The notes below the pieces were generated by a model. It did not search any database and was not told where the DNA came from. It saw nothing but the letters and a program-made list of their open reading frames with translations. This document shows positions 17,151 to 29,205 of a stretch of 64,000 bases of DNA, piece by piece; position 1 is the stretch's first letter; every line of letters begins with the position of its first letter. Made by a program: the position numbers and the translations under genes. The stretch lies in assembly GCA_964020975.1 (NCBI GenBank), contig OZ026630.1, positions 26,269,637 to 26,333,636 of the forward strand. Reading direction: 5' to 3'. The stretch is from Hermodice carunculata. Its lineage: Eukaryota; Annelida; Polychaeta; Eunicida; Amphinomidae.

Positions 17151-17740
17151 AGGCATGTCAGAAAAGAATGAAAGTCATTAGCATTTATTCCAAAAACATG
17201 TTATCAAAACAGTTTTTCTTAACACGATTTTAAGTACAATTAGCCAAACATGAAACTGTCGTAGGCTGCTGCTTGCTACCGATAGCTCCCGGGGGTTTAA
17301 CCTGACAGAAAACATGTAAGCCTAAAATGTCAGAAAATAAATATTAAAACAGAATGATGCCAATATATAAAGTTAAGTAGCAAAACAGACAAGTCTAAAA
17401 ACTGTAAAATATTGTAGCCAAACTTTCTAATAATCTTTGGATATTAACAGCAAATTATAGGGCAAGTCAGAAAAGAATGAAAGTCATTTGTATTGAAGTC
17501 AAGAGAATGCAATGAAAATATAATATTTCTTGACCAGATATCAAGTACAATTAGGAAAGCTTGTAACTGGTGTAGGCCGCTAATTGCTACCGATAGCCCC
17601 TGGGGGGTTTAATCAGAAAACAAGCTAGTCTAAAATGTCTGAAAGGTGAACACTAAAACAGAATGATGCCAAAAGATAAAATTAAGTACCAAAACAGGCA
17701 TGTCTAAAATCTAAAAAAATTATTGAAACCAAACATTCTA
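17151..17740. repeat. Tandem duplication of a ~300 bp unit
   Basis: Two direct copies lie end to end, about 17151-17460 and 17461-17740. Shared blocks are GTCAGAAAAGAATGAAAGTC at the start of each, AAGTACAATTAG, a CTACCGATAGC block followed by GGGGGTTTAA, and AAAACAGAATGATGCC. Divergence is moderate with small indels. The second copy ends exactly where the minus-strand Penelope-like coding sequence becomes recognisable. The unit may therefore be 3' flanking or terminal sequence of that element, or an older duplicated repeat that the element inserted beside. Confidence 0.85.
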
Positions 17741-19140
17741 ACCACCTCTTGGTTCAAGTTTATTGTATATAAATGTTGTTTTAGATGCAAAGTCCTGAAA
17801 TTTCGAACAAATACGACCAAATCTCAAAATCTGTGACAAAAACGTATTGTATCCAATAGTTTTCGAAATATTACTGTCCGATAAAGGATAATTGACTACT
17901 TCAAAGTTAAACTCATCGATTTTGTGATAAACTTCAATAGAAGACCTGTCATTAGTGACCTGAATATCCAAGTCGAAAAACACATCTCTGAAACCATCTG
18001 AATTGTTACCCTCCAAAGGGATATCTTTTGAGTAATTTTTGTTTAGCAAATTCACTGTAATTTTGTACATTTACACAAGCAATGTCATCAATATAGTTTA
18101 CGTTGTTTGATAATTTTGTAGCCGCTTGAAAGTCTTTTTTCATCAATTTATTCATGTACTTAAATTCAAGCCAGGTTATATATAAATCTGCTAGTAAAGG
18201 GGCGCAGTTGCTACCCATTGGAATGCCGTTAATTTGGTGAAAAACCAATGGTTGGCATTGGATAAAAGTATTGTTGAGACGAAATTTTATAGCATCTATC
18301 AAAGTTTCAAAGGTGTAAGATTTAACGTTACTTTTCGAATATTTATTGTGTGACCAATATGTTTTCTTTGTATATGTATTGATATTTATGTATGGTTTAC
18401 CATTATGTTTAAACATTTTGCTAATTAATTCTGTAAGGGAACTTTTGACTTCATCTATGATTAGATTTGTGTACACTGTAGAAAAATCAGAATACTTGTT
18501 ATATTTTGCTTTCACATCCTTGATTTCAGATACAAACTCGCGTGAATTGCTAATTCTGCAAAAACAATTTCTTTCACAGTTTCTAGAAATTGCATTACAA
18601 TATTTACGAAAATGATTTTCTAATTGCAGTCAAACACATTGTTACTTCTGTTGATAATTGTTTTGTTGTACATTTTGAAGCACCGACCGCGAATCTAGAT
18701 TTTAAAGGGTTTTTATGGAATTTTGGGTATCCATACAAAAGTGGAATAGAGGAGTCCTCTTCAGAAATTTTGATATTAAAATTCATTTTCATTTCATATT
18801 TCTGCGTTTCTATCAAATTATCGATGAATTGTTTGTGAATTTATGTAAGTCGTTTCCTCTTATGTCTGAAATATTGTTAATACCAAGTTCATTTTTTAAA
18901 ACATCCAGATAATATTTTTCCCAGATGATCCCAAAATTTTTACTTGCCTTATCTGTGTTAGTGACTACAAATATTTCTTGTAGTTCTTTGACTGCTTTTG
19001 ACACTTTAGGCTGTTTTAGATTAGCCGTATTGAAATTCTTAATGTGGGATTTGTAAAGATAAATTATATTTCTAAAGACTCTTTTCACGTTTGATAACCA
19101 TCCTTCAAATTTCTGAAATACTGTTTTTTCTTTTTTTGCT
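17738..19140 (-). mobile_element. Penelope-like retroelement, reverse-transcriptase region (decayed)
   Basis: Read on the minus strand from 19140 downwards, the coding pieces follow the order of a Penelope-like RT. Near 19000-18930 is VVTNTDKASKNFGII (family: VFVPTDKAxNNxxI). Then comes IPLLYGYPKFHKNP (about 18750-18700), followed by DFSTVYTNL, GIPMGSNCAPLLADLY, YIDD and, near 17900, FNFEVVNYPLSDSNI. YIDD is the catalytic box. In this element class a GIY-YIG endonuclease normally accompanies the RT; I could not find it here. The C-terminal extension ends abruptly at the duplicated unit, so the copy is incomplete at both ends as well as decayed. Assignment to the Penelope-like class is from motif style. 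A Naiad-like or related subgroup is possible but not determined. Confidence 0.82.
18006..18515 (-). pseudogene. Penelope-like RT core fragment
   Basis: A continuous 169-codon stretch holds the RT palm. FSTVYTNL is at residues 11-18, GIPMGSNCAPLLADLY at 97-112 and YIDDI at 141-145. Both aspartates of the YIDD box and the GIPMG block are present, so the core is conserved in sequence although the element as a whole is broken. It is flanked on both sides by further pieces of the same protein in other frames. Confidence 0.82.
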
Positions 19141-21490
19141 TTATGTATGTTTATGTGCGTCCCGTACCGTCCTGCGCTCCTCGTCCTTTTATTCGCGAGA
19201 ACAACTTTTATAGAGCTAAGCCATTTTCCAATTGACCATAAATCAACTGTTGGCGACGATTTGTATTTGTTTTTTAATTATATAAAAAAAAAATGTTTAA
19301 ATCAAATTCCTGATAGAACTGTGTTTTACAACAATCTAAGATTACTTTGTGGATAATTTACCACACACAGTGATGGTGAATTGTTTGGCATTTGAGCAAG
19401 GGGTAAAGCAAAGATCAGTGCCGTCTCAGCCGGAACTAGATTTGTTTGTCGCCAAACAATTTTGAAGTTTTCATTTTATGCAGATATCATTCGTGACCGG
19501 GGTCTCGTGTACTGTAACTGTATATCCCAAGAAGCGAAGACAGCATCGATTGCTGCATTACTAAGTATTTCCTCATTTTACTGGTATACTACTTAACACG
19601 ATTGCAGCCATATCTGGAAACTAAGTCTTTGGAGGTGTGCACAGCAAGTGTATTTTTAGCAAGTGGGATCACATTTCGTATTTTACTACAGTTTTAAGGC
19701 CCTCTGACGTAACAGAGGTCATGCATTAATCGCCAGTGTACATAGCATTCAGTCTGTTGACACACTTACTCAATGGAAGAGTCAAGAATTCTGGTATATT
19801 GTAATAACTATCGAAAATTGTAACACCCATCCAATCCAAAGTTGTACATTTTTAGTTCGTAAAATGATAGGCCCGTACCATAGTTAGATCTTGAAAAACG
19901 CCAATGTACTGCATTATGTGTAATTCAAATATCAATCCATCTAATCGAACTAAGCCATCAGAAAACCGTTTTAGTATTGATTATGAATTACTTATTGACA
20001 ATCAAATTCGCAGCAATAGGCAAGTTGACAATATAATTTTATCGACTAGTCGTGTAAGAGCTTAGAACAAAAAAATTGCTATCGAAAAATAAGCCTAAGT
20101 ATAGTTGATGACGTAATGAGCACTATGTAAATGATCATGCAATTTCTAAGCAAATGATAGATCACACCGCCGTTTTACAGGTAGAGACAGGCTGTATCTC
20201 TTTGAAACGGTTTCATAAAACGGCATCGACTGGCTTCCCCTGAACATCCAGTTATTAAAGAAATTTATACCGTCGTCAAACATACATTGCTTTGGTAGAA
20301 AATATTAAGGATTGCTATCGGCGAAATACATAATGTACGGTCATTGATACCTGCTCAGAGGAGCTTGTTCAGTGGCGTTTCCAATATCAAGTGACTCTCA
20401 CCACCCGATATTGTCGTGTCACGGAAGCATTCCCCTCTCTTTGTGTTCTCCTGTATATTGAATCTCATACTTGGAAATTTGCGTTCAGTCATTGACTTCC
20501 AATGATGTATAAAGCTTCGCTGGCACTGACAAAAGGACCTTTTTAATTTTACTGTGAATCGCTTATTCAAGATTGGTGAAATTATTATATTCTTTTGTAT
20601 TATGGACGAAATAAGCAAAAAAGGACGTACATAATGCAGACTATGTTTATTACAAGTCCTTCCTATTTTAGACCATGCTAGTATTATCAGATATGACTAT
20701 ATTATTGTATAGCTATCATGGTAGTTTTTAAATGTCGAAGGTTAATTATCGGATGATAGCAAAGAAACCACATTTAGATTAAATAACAGGATACGAAATT
20801 GTTAGAGGTCTGCGCTCTCCTTTTCCGTTCTAGCCAAGCATTGTAGTACAGAGCTGATAAAAATACTTGGATCTACATATAATGGTTACTCATATTGAAT
20901 AGAAAATAAATATTGTAGCCAGAGAATATACGCTGCTGATGCCTTATATCCTATAGGGTAAAAGCATACATACAATTTTAGATTGTAATTGGGACAAGAA
21001 ACATCTAGTCTGCAAAGTTAGATCTAATGAGCAACGTGTCTGCTTTTTTCGCTCGATTTTTCTAGAAACAAAAGATGTCATAAAATCAAATTAATTGCAA
21101 GGAGAAAAAACCAGTTATTTCTGATTTATTTTCTGATATTTTCCAAATTGTTACCAAGGGATAATGAATGAGTCAATGTGCTTGAATGAGGAACCATGTG
21201 TACTTCCTATCACTGTAACAGACCGGTTTGATCAGTTCTCTGGGTTCCCGGTGGTGCTTTGATAAGCACTGAATTTATCTTTGTACATGCTTCCAAGAGA
21301 AATAGAAATTCCTTACCGGGTATAGGCAGTACTACTGCCAAGCATATATTACATGATGAAAATGAGAACTTCTGTTCATATTTGTTTAAGGTATTCTCTG
21401 TCATGCTGTCTAACACAACTGTTGCTCATATATTCAATGTTGGCATCACGTCACAGTTCTTAAAAAATCTACACTGAGTTTGCATTTGTT
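19141..21490. other. No gene seen
   Basis: Up to about 19200, minus-strand sequence may still be the poorly kept N-terminal region of the Penelope-like element. Beyond that I see only AT-rich unassigned sequence. Confidence 0.5.
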
Positions 21491-21529
21491 CGATGGTTTC
21501 AGACAAAAAACTTTATCTTGTACATTTGA

Positions 21530-22560
21530 AAAAAAGGATATATTTATAGCACCAGCTGACAATGCATGTGGTAGCCAGTGTTGGTTCAAGGGAAAGTATA
21601 TGTAGAAATACCGCGATGGCATATGACCTAGTTCATGATTTGAGTGCATATTACAGAAGTCAATTTTCCTCTTTACACAAGTCCACGTTAGACGCTGAAA
21701 AGAAATTTCATGAAATGGGACACGCAGGTTTAAAGTACAAACTTACCGATAAATTTCCTGCTGTGAACTGGTTATTTTATGTGCCTGGCACAATAGTTTG
21801 CTGGCCAGTTTGAAAAAGAAACGCCCTTACTTTACATTATTGTCTTTACGCAGAGGGACTAGGCAAGGCGGTGTGATTGTTAGGTTAAATGTGTTAATCT
21901 TAGTTATACAGCAAGTGCATGTTACGTATATTCCCGGCATTATTTCCAGAGCTCATGAGCGATATTCTTTTTGCATTATCATGTAAATTAGGGGTATAGA
22001 ACCACCGGTACGCCTGTGCTCCACGTTGCCTTTAGTAGTCTTTTGAAAATTAAATTTCATTGCCTATGTTGATGATGTAACATTATTTTGTAGCACAGCA
22101 TCAAGTTAGAACATTTTTGAACAGCTTTTGCAATGCACATGCTGACAAATGGAGTTCTTATTTCAGTGTTTCAAGGTGTAAATGTATGACTTACGGAAAA
22201 CATTACTTTCCAAGCTGTCCTATATTTATACTTAAGACAAACAACTTTGACCAATCAAGACAAGTTAGATTTACTTTGCACTATATTTTCTCTCTTTAGC
22301 CGTACATGAAGATACCTGTACTTAAATATAGACATCCGCTTTACAGCCTCAAAGATGATGGTATGAAATATCTTCGTTTGTCCATTTTTTATGGAAATTT
22401 GCGTTGCCACCATCTTATATGGATTTGATCCATTATCCGTAAAAGATTAAAAAAAACATTTAAAAACCTAAATTCAATGGGGTGGAGGTTTACTAAAACA
22501 GTGCCTGGGTCTTGGTAAAGGGTCTCGACACTCTTAAGTATTGCGGACATTACATATTAA
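21530..22560 (+). mobile_element. Degraded non-LTR retrotransposon (LINE) with RT
   Basis: The frame at 21562-21813 reads LVHDLSAYYRSQF, STLDAEKKFHEMGHAGLKYKL and FPAVNWLF. This is equivalent to the RT block with SLDAEKxFDxxxHxxLxxKL. It is followed in another frame by a RRGTRQGG segment (about 21850-21870), the RQGS-type block. The catalytic box is AYVDDVTLFCSTASS, with YVDD at 22065-22076. Then come ADKWSSYFSVSRCKCMTYG (about 22141-22200) and a later piece with KKTFKNLNSMGWRF (about 22445-22490). The copy has several frame breaks. It shares architecture, and the DDVTLFCSTAS-type box expected at this position, with the element at 47.8 kb, so the two are related lineages. Confidence 0.85.
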
Positions 22561-24175
22561 GCCCATTATTTAGATATTTAGGGAGATGCTTCATTATATT
22601 CTTTTATTTTCACTGCTAACAGTCCTGCTCCTCATGAGCTTTCCATTCATTTACTTTCCAGAAATATATGGACAGATACTTGAGTTCTTAAAACTGGACT
22701 GGATCAAGTGCTATCATGCATAGTATTCCCTATGGATGTAATTATCGATTTTCATCAAGATTATATAACGACTTGTGGTAATAAAAAATTACAGACAATC
22801 ATGCATGAAAAATCACTATATTCAAATGTCTTCCTTACACCAGATACGCATACATTCATATGATGTTCATCTGAGGATATGATGACATACGCAGAACTCG
22901 ATGTTTCCAGTTGGGTGGGCTTTGACCAGTACTCGATCACTTCAATTTACGGCAACGGATATGGGATATCTACCTAAGAAAGCAAGGGATGCCAGATTAG
23001 GAGATTTATCTAAGACACCTTAAACAAATTTGCAGTTATCATGTTGGGCCGTTTCGATGGAGTCCGTTTTAATACATTCTATGTGTAGAGGATTCACAGA
23101 AGTTATTGTTGAGTTAAATTTTACTTTGGAATGGTAGAGTTTCAGCTCCAGATAAGTGTAAGGACACAGTCGAAGCTTCATGATGTGTACACCACAGTTA
23201 CCAAGAAAATAGATTGTTTACCCCCATTTTGTCTTTTCCCTACCCAAGTCCAACATTCATCATTCACTCGGCCAGCGTGTTTGTCACTTTCTCTTGATAT
23301 CTGAATTACTAGAACGGTTGCCTGTGCCCACGTTTCTTTGCTTCATGGTACAAAATAGATGCACCTCTGTCAGCCAATTTTTATAATAAATGTGTCAATT
23401 TAATATAAAGCATTTTCTCATAATTCACATAATTCCCACATTTTTGTTCCATTTTCCAAAAGAAGAGTTAATTGATAAATCAAATCAGAGCCCTTAATCT
23501 ATTGACTAAAGTGCTATATCATTGATAAAATAATTGCAATTAGGTTGAATTACTGGGTTTTGTTTGAAGTCAAGGTCAAGTCAGACCCCTGCAGCCAAAA
23601 CTTGCAAGGAGATATGGGATTGAAAACCACCCTGCGAAATGGCTCTAAAGCTGGTTATCTTTAGAAAAAGTGTACGCAGCATGTGTATTTGTTAGGTATC
23701 AGCTGTACACAGCACTGTGATATCCCCGTTTTATTTAACCTGCATTGGGCTACAATATCTCGCGCGGAATAGTGTCAAAAGGTCGTTAAGAGTCAATGAA
23801 TGTACGAAACTCGTTCATTTTATGGCAAAGCGGTCATCCACAGTACTTCTAACAAGAATAACATCCTTTTAAGATAATGCACGGTATCTTGTTTTGAATG
23901 ACAATTTCTAAAAAAAAGGGTTTATTGCCTGACCCGTTAGGAGCAAACATTCTATGACACCTTATCACAAAGTTGATTAATCAATTTTTACGTACAGTGT
24001 AGATCATATGTCCTATGGCAATCAAACATTTAAGATAACGTCAGTTAGGTTCTTAGCTCATCCAGGAACGATATTAGCACAGATCTATCGCTGAGGGTTA
24101 TGAATATATTATCAGCCATTTTTTATATGATTTAGTGTGATTAAATTTAGCTTGATTTGATTTATTTCATTTCAC
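22561..24175. other. No gene seen
   Basis: Possibly includes further 3' sequence of the preceding LINE, but nothing specific is recognisable. Confidence 0.5.
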
Positions 24176-24178
24176 TTT

Positions 24179-24420
<242 letters not shown>

Positions 24421-25965
24421 AGTTTGATGGAAAGGGGTGCGGATCGCACTGCCAAACACTTTTTAGGGCATTCAAAAGGAAAACAAAAAAATGACACAAT
24501 TATCTTTATTTACGAGGGACATTTGCTACCTTGAAGCATAAAAATCTATATAAAAAAAAAAAAAAAATATGGGCGCCAGCCTTTAAAAACCATAGACCAG
24601 GTAAGCACAGAGTGGGGTTAACTTGCTTTGTTCCCTACGTAGGGCCCCGGAGCTCATTGACGTTTTGACGCCCTATCGTATTAACAACACCAAAAATAAC
24701 GTGTTTCAGTTTTGCCATATTATACCAACTATATGCAGAAACGGTGGTCCACATTGTTGATATTTATCCAATTGCCTGGTCCTTTAACGACAGAGGCCCT
24801 GTTGCTAAAAATCTTACGATAGAACAATACCGTCCCATACACATATGCATATCATTTGCAAGGTGCCCAACTTCCACCATAGACGAGAAACAACAGAATT
24901 CATAGCAAAAGATCAGAAATGTACAAACAAAATATCTTCATTAAGATGCGTCTGTCAGGTTTATGAAAATTAAGAAATGGGTTAGTGAGAAATAATGTGT
25001 CTTCACACATTTTCTTCCGCAATGTATTCCTACGTCCAACATCTGTGTCCCTTTTTGGGGCCTTTCATTACGGTGGCTTAGCTGAGCGCTGTTTGACAAA
25101 AGAATGGCTTTTAAAATCACCCCCAAAAGATGTTAACATTCCTAACTAGTGACAAAGTGATATATACATCACACTAAAAAGAAAACAGAGAACATCTCAG
25201 CCATTTAAGTGACACTGTGCGCATAATGGTTGCTTAACCTAAATAATAATGGGAGGAATGTACATATATGCCCACTTGTGTGTAACAGATGGAACAAAGA
25301 TGATTCTTTTTGTGGTAGTTTAGCGTGTTGTCTAAATAGGCATCTCCGATTCTTTGTTTAGGGTTTAATTCTCCCGCAACGAGTTAAAAAAAGCCATAGA
25401 AAGTACTTGACTTTGAAGTGTCTTCAAAGGTAGGGTCTGTCATTGCGCAAAAGTGTAGACATTAACCATACTTGAGCACAGAAAATACACATTAAGATGC
25501 CTCACTTTGTGTTAAATACTTCCGCCTTACTTGCAGAGCTCATACCGGTTTTTTCTTAAGCTACTCTTCGAACTAATTAAAGGAACAATAAATAAGGAAT
25601 GTGCTATAAAGACTTAAAACAATAATGATCTAGCTATATCTGAAGCATCCATTGTAGGTAATTAGCACTCTTACTTTTATGAAAGTATGGTTAGTGTTTT
25701 CTCATTCCTTTACTTTTCTGCAAAAAGCGCAGATTATCCTTTGTCTGCATATGGCGTTGATTCACCCACAAATGTCGTAAATATCACATACAAATAACAG
25801 AAAATACTTATGTTACGGCTACTTAAAAAAACATTTTTAACTATGAATATTTGCTTCTAGGCCTGGAACAACAGTTTTAGAACAGCATATTTCCGAGATT
25901 TTTTTTATTAGCTTCGAGATAGCTAATCGATTAGAGGACTATACATTCAGGTTCTCAGGGGTATA
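24421..25965. other. No gene seen
   Basis: AT-rich unassigned sequence with a short poly-A at about 24550. No coding or RNA feature recognised. Confidence 0.55.
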
Positions 25966-25999
25966 CATTACGGGTATGCGTAAGCAATTAATAGTCTAC

Positions 26000-27409
26000 A
26001 GAGATCACAATCTAATCAGATGGTACGAGATCCTAGATCAAATAAATGATATGAGAAAGTAAATCAGCACAGTTTGGGCTCGTGCAAAAAGTTGAAATCT
26101 GAACTTCAATCCTAACTCACACAAAGCCATGTATATTTATACGGCAATCTTTATCATACATAAGGGTAATTTTAAGTTTACTTTTTAGATATTTAGAGGT
26201 ATGAAGTGTGCGTGAAGCAGCCTAAATTGAAGACGATGGCATTTCTTGTTTCCGATGAGTCCTTTCAAATTCCTCCATTTACGTTAAAGAAATCAGCTTT
26301 GGTGCTAAACTGATCATATTTGAGGCACATTTTTTTATTGCCAGCAAAAGCTATAGACATTGGAGAAGTTGTTTGTCTATGCTTTATCCTGTTCCTTGTT
26401 TATATCATAATATTGTGCTATGTAGGAATGTAAGATTATAAATAGATAGGCCGGATTAAAATATAGAAATGTTCAAACAAAATTACAGAAACGGTGCACA
26501 TAAGGAGGAAAGAAACACGAAAAAATCTCGCAGACCTTCGAATAAACTGATGTATACACCAACATCTGAGCATAAAAACTTACTATCTCTCCCTGGTTTC
26601 CGAATCCTTAAGATAAAAAAATCATTGGACAGCAAAATTAGAATTGGCGTCGCCTCGTGTGAAATTGACATCTATGGACTACGAGACTTTAATGTCCAAT
26701 CTACTGCACCAACTGTCACCTGATCTATGGCTTTTACGTCTTAGGCGTATTCGCTGATCATACAGGCGTGCCATATGCCTCCAGCAGGTTTTTATCACAA
26801 AAAGCATCAAACGATATGTGTCAATAGATACATATTTCCTCTCAACATCTGACCACACAAGACACCTGATTTACCCTGTGCCCTGTGGAAAAAGAAATAA
26901 AAAGAAACGACCTGCAACCAGCTCTATTCTCTGAGGTCCCTCCTTTTACAGGGGTTTGTTTTAGAAGCTAAATTTTAAAGAGGTCATACGAAAACCAAAG
27001 GGAACATGTATTCTCTCATGTTGTTGATGCCTCTATTAAAAATAGCATTATTGAAAGTTAAATGTCTACTGCACTTAAAAGCATTGAAATATAACAAATA
27101 TATCAATGGCCAATTGGCGAAATACTTTAATACATTTTTCGCTGCCTAACCTCTTACCCATTTATACGACACAAGGTATCGACACATCCATCGAAATACC
27201 TTACTGTTCCGAAAGTCTACCAAAAAAGGCATTCGTTACTATATCCCAACTTTACTGAATGAAACACCCCCAAAACATAAAAGACAAAATTTACAGCCAT
27301 TCTTATTTTGGGTTCTCCAAATATACTAAAATGCACTTTATAAACCAATATTCTGAGATTTGTGCCAATGCAAAGTGCTACAGCTGTAATAATTAATAGA
27401 CTTTATTAA

Positions 27410-27410
<1 letters not shown>
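26000..27410 (+). mobile_element. Degraded LINE, 3' half of ORF2 and tail
   Basis: The clearest part is 27100-27400, where successive frames give YINGQLAKYFNTFFA, YDTRYRHIHRNT and GIRYYIPTLLNETP. These are followed in other frames by KDKIYSHSYFGFS-like and CANAKCYSC-like segments. This matches the C-terminal tail of CR1/Jockey-type ORF2 (fragments such as YDTRxK, xxYxxPxxxN). Weaker collinear pieces upstream (about 26080-26170, LNFNPNSHKAMYIY) resemble the LNxxKTKxMxI block after the RT catalytic box. The RT core itself is not recognisable. The element ends at about 27410, directly beside a (TA)n tract. The tail resembles that of the minus-strand LINE at 0.2-1.5 kb. Confidence 0.7.

Positions 27411-27412
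<2 letters not shown>

Positions 27413-27485
<73 letters not shown>
27413..27485. repeat. (TA)n microsatellite at a LINE 3' end
   Basis: About 70 bp of TA following the LINE tail. It may have grown from the element's own 3' terminal simple repeat. Confidence 0.97.
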
Positions 27486-27488
<3 letters not shown>

Positions 27489-29145
27489 GGTAGAATGATT
27501 CATCCTTATGACAAGTTACGATAAACATATTATCAGTTTCGAAGTTTAACTACTTAAGCTAGTATGTACATCTGCAGATTTAATGTATCTTAGGTGGCCC
27601 CTGCTGTAGCCATGGTAGCGGATCTTACATCCTTAGCAGGGCCATCCCGACTGTTAATTTTCCCTGCAAGTACCCTCTTGATAAGCACCTGAGACATTCA
27701 TAATATTCTAGTTATACTACCAACTGTGGTATGTATATACTACTGTCGAATAAACTTTTTCTGAGTCTGAGGCTCAGAGTCTAGAAGTCTGAGAGTGAAT
27801 TCAAGTGACGCCCATTGATAAAAATGTTGACCTGGCATATGTTGTCACAGTACCTTATACTTCGAAAAATGTGCCACTTATCAAGAGAGAAGACATGTTT
27901 CTCGAAGTAGTCAAAAGAAGATATTTCATGCAAGTAAAAGAAGTTCAAGAATATCTACTCTTAAATAAAAAAATGTTTCGGCTTTGATCAGGGTCGACAG
28001 TTTTCTCAGGGAGCTTCAGGGAATTTGTGGTCAAAGCAGGCATAGGAAATATTTGGACTCATTCTATGACCAAGGAGTCTCATATTCTTTACTTTTTGCT
28101 ACAATCCTGCATGAGTAGCTCACACTTGCAATTTATAGTATTTACAAGCACCGAAAATTTAGACGATAATGGAGTGGACGATATATATCAGAATTAGACC
28201 AACTCATATCTCCCTAGGAAGCACTGCGAGATCTTAATACTCACAACCAAATTCTATATTTTATCGATGATGAATTCAAGTCTAAATGAGTAGCAAATTG
28301 ACTTTCTTTCTTGCATTCTTGCTGATGTATACCTGGACTGTTTGTCAAACCTTTCCGCTTCGCAGTCAAGTGGCGAAACCCAGTTCATTAACAGGCAGTA
28401 GACTATTTAGAAAAGATAGTTAATCAGTACAATGATAAACGTACCAAATTGACATGGTCTATTTATTCGTGATCTGCTCTGTTCCCGTGAGAATATTTGG
28501 TTATTGCTAAGTTTCAGGTGTATTTTATAAGTAAATTTGTCGGTGAAATAGAATACATGTTGAAGACTGGTGATTCCCAAAACATAATAACACTTGCCTG
28601 GCCAAAGTGGGCAGCAAAAAGCAGTTCTATATGGCGACATCTTTACCTTTTCAGCGCCATACTTTTATTTTTTCATAGTTTTTCAATACAATCCCCAAAA
28701 CTCTTAGTGGCGTAAAAGACTCCGAAACAATTTTCTTTGGCATGCGGTACATAATAAGTCCGCTGAGAAAAAATCCATATAAGCCATTACCTCTGTTCCT
28801 GTATTGGGTTAAGCTTATGAAATAATGTTGGTGTAACTTGATATAATTCCTGTGCTCCATCATGGCTTCTTATGCTTTTATCCGTTGAACCCTTTACGCA
28901 GCATCTGAGCCAAACTATAATGAATTTAATGTTTGTTTAAGCATGCATAGTGCTTGGGTTTCGGAAGATGGCACCATAGTAAAGTTGAATATTTTCATAT
29001 TAAAATAAAAGTTACTTAGTTTTATGCAAGCATATTTAAGGTATAGTTCCATGAGTAATTAAAATTGCGTCCAATAAGGAGAAGAATTTATAGTTTTATC
29101 TAAGTTCCGTAACCTGTATCACTCTAACACTGAAGCCTACTTGCA
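27486..29145. other. No confident gene
   Basis: Several minus- and plus-strand open frames of 60-77 codons (for example 27805-27987) have no recognisable domain. No RNA gene seen. Confidence 0.5.

Positions 29146-29146
<1 letters not shown>

Positions 29147-29204
<58 letters not shown>
29147..29204. repeat. (ATT)n microsatellite
   Basis: About 58 bp of ATT. Confidence 0.97.

Positions 29205-29205
<1 letters not shown>

Noticed and set aside
17151-17740. Hammerhead ribozyme in the duplicated unit
   Set aside because: I looked for the CTGATGA and GAAA core on both strands and did not find a correctly ordered set.
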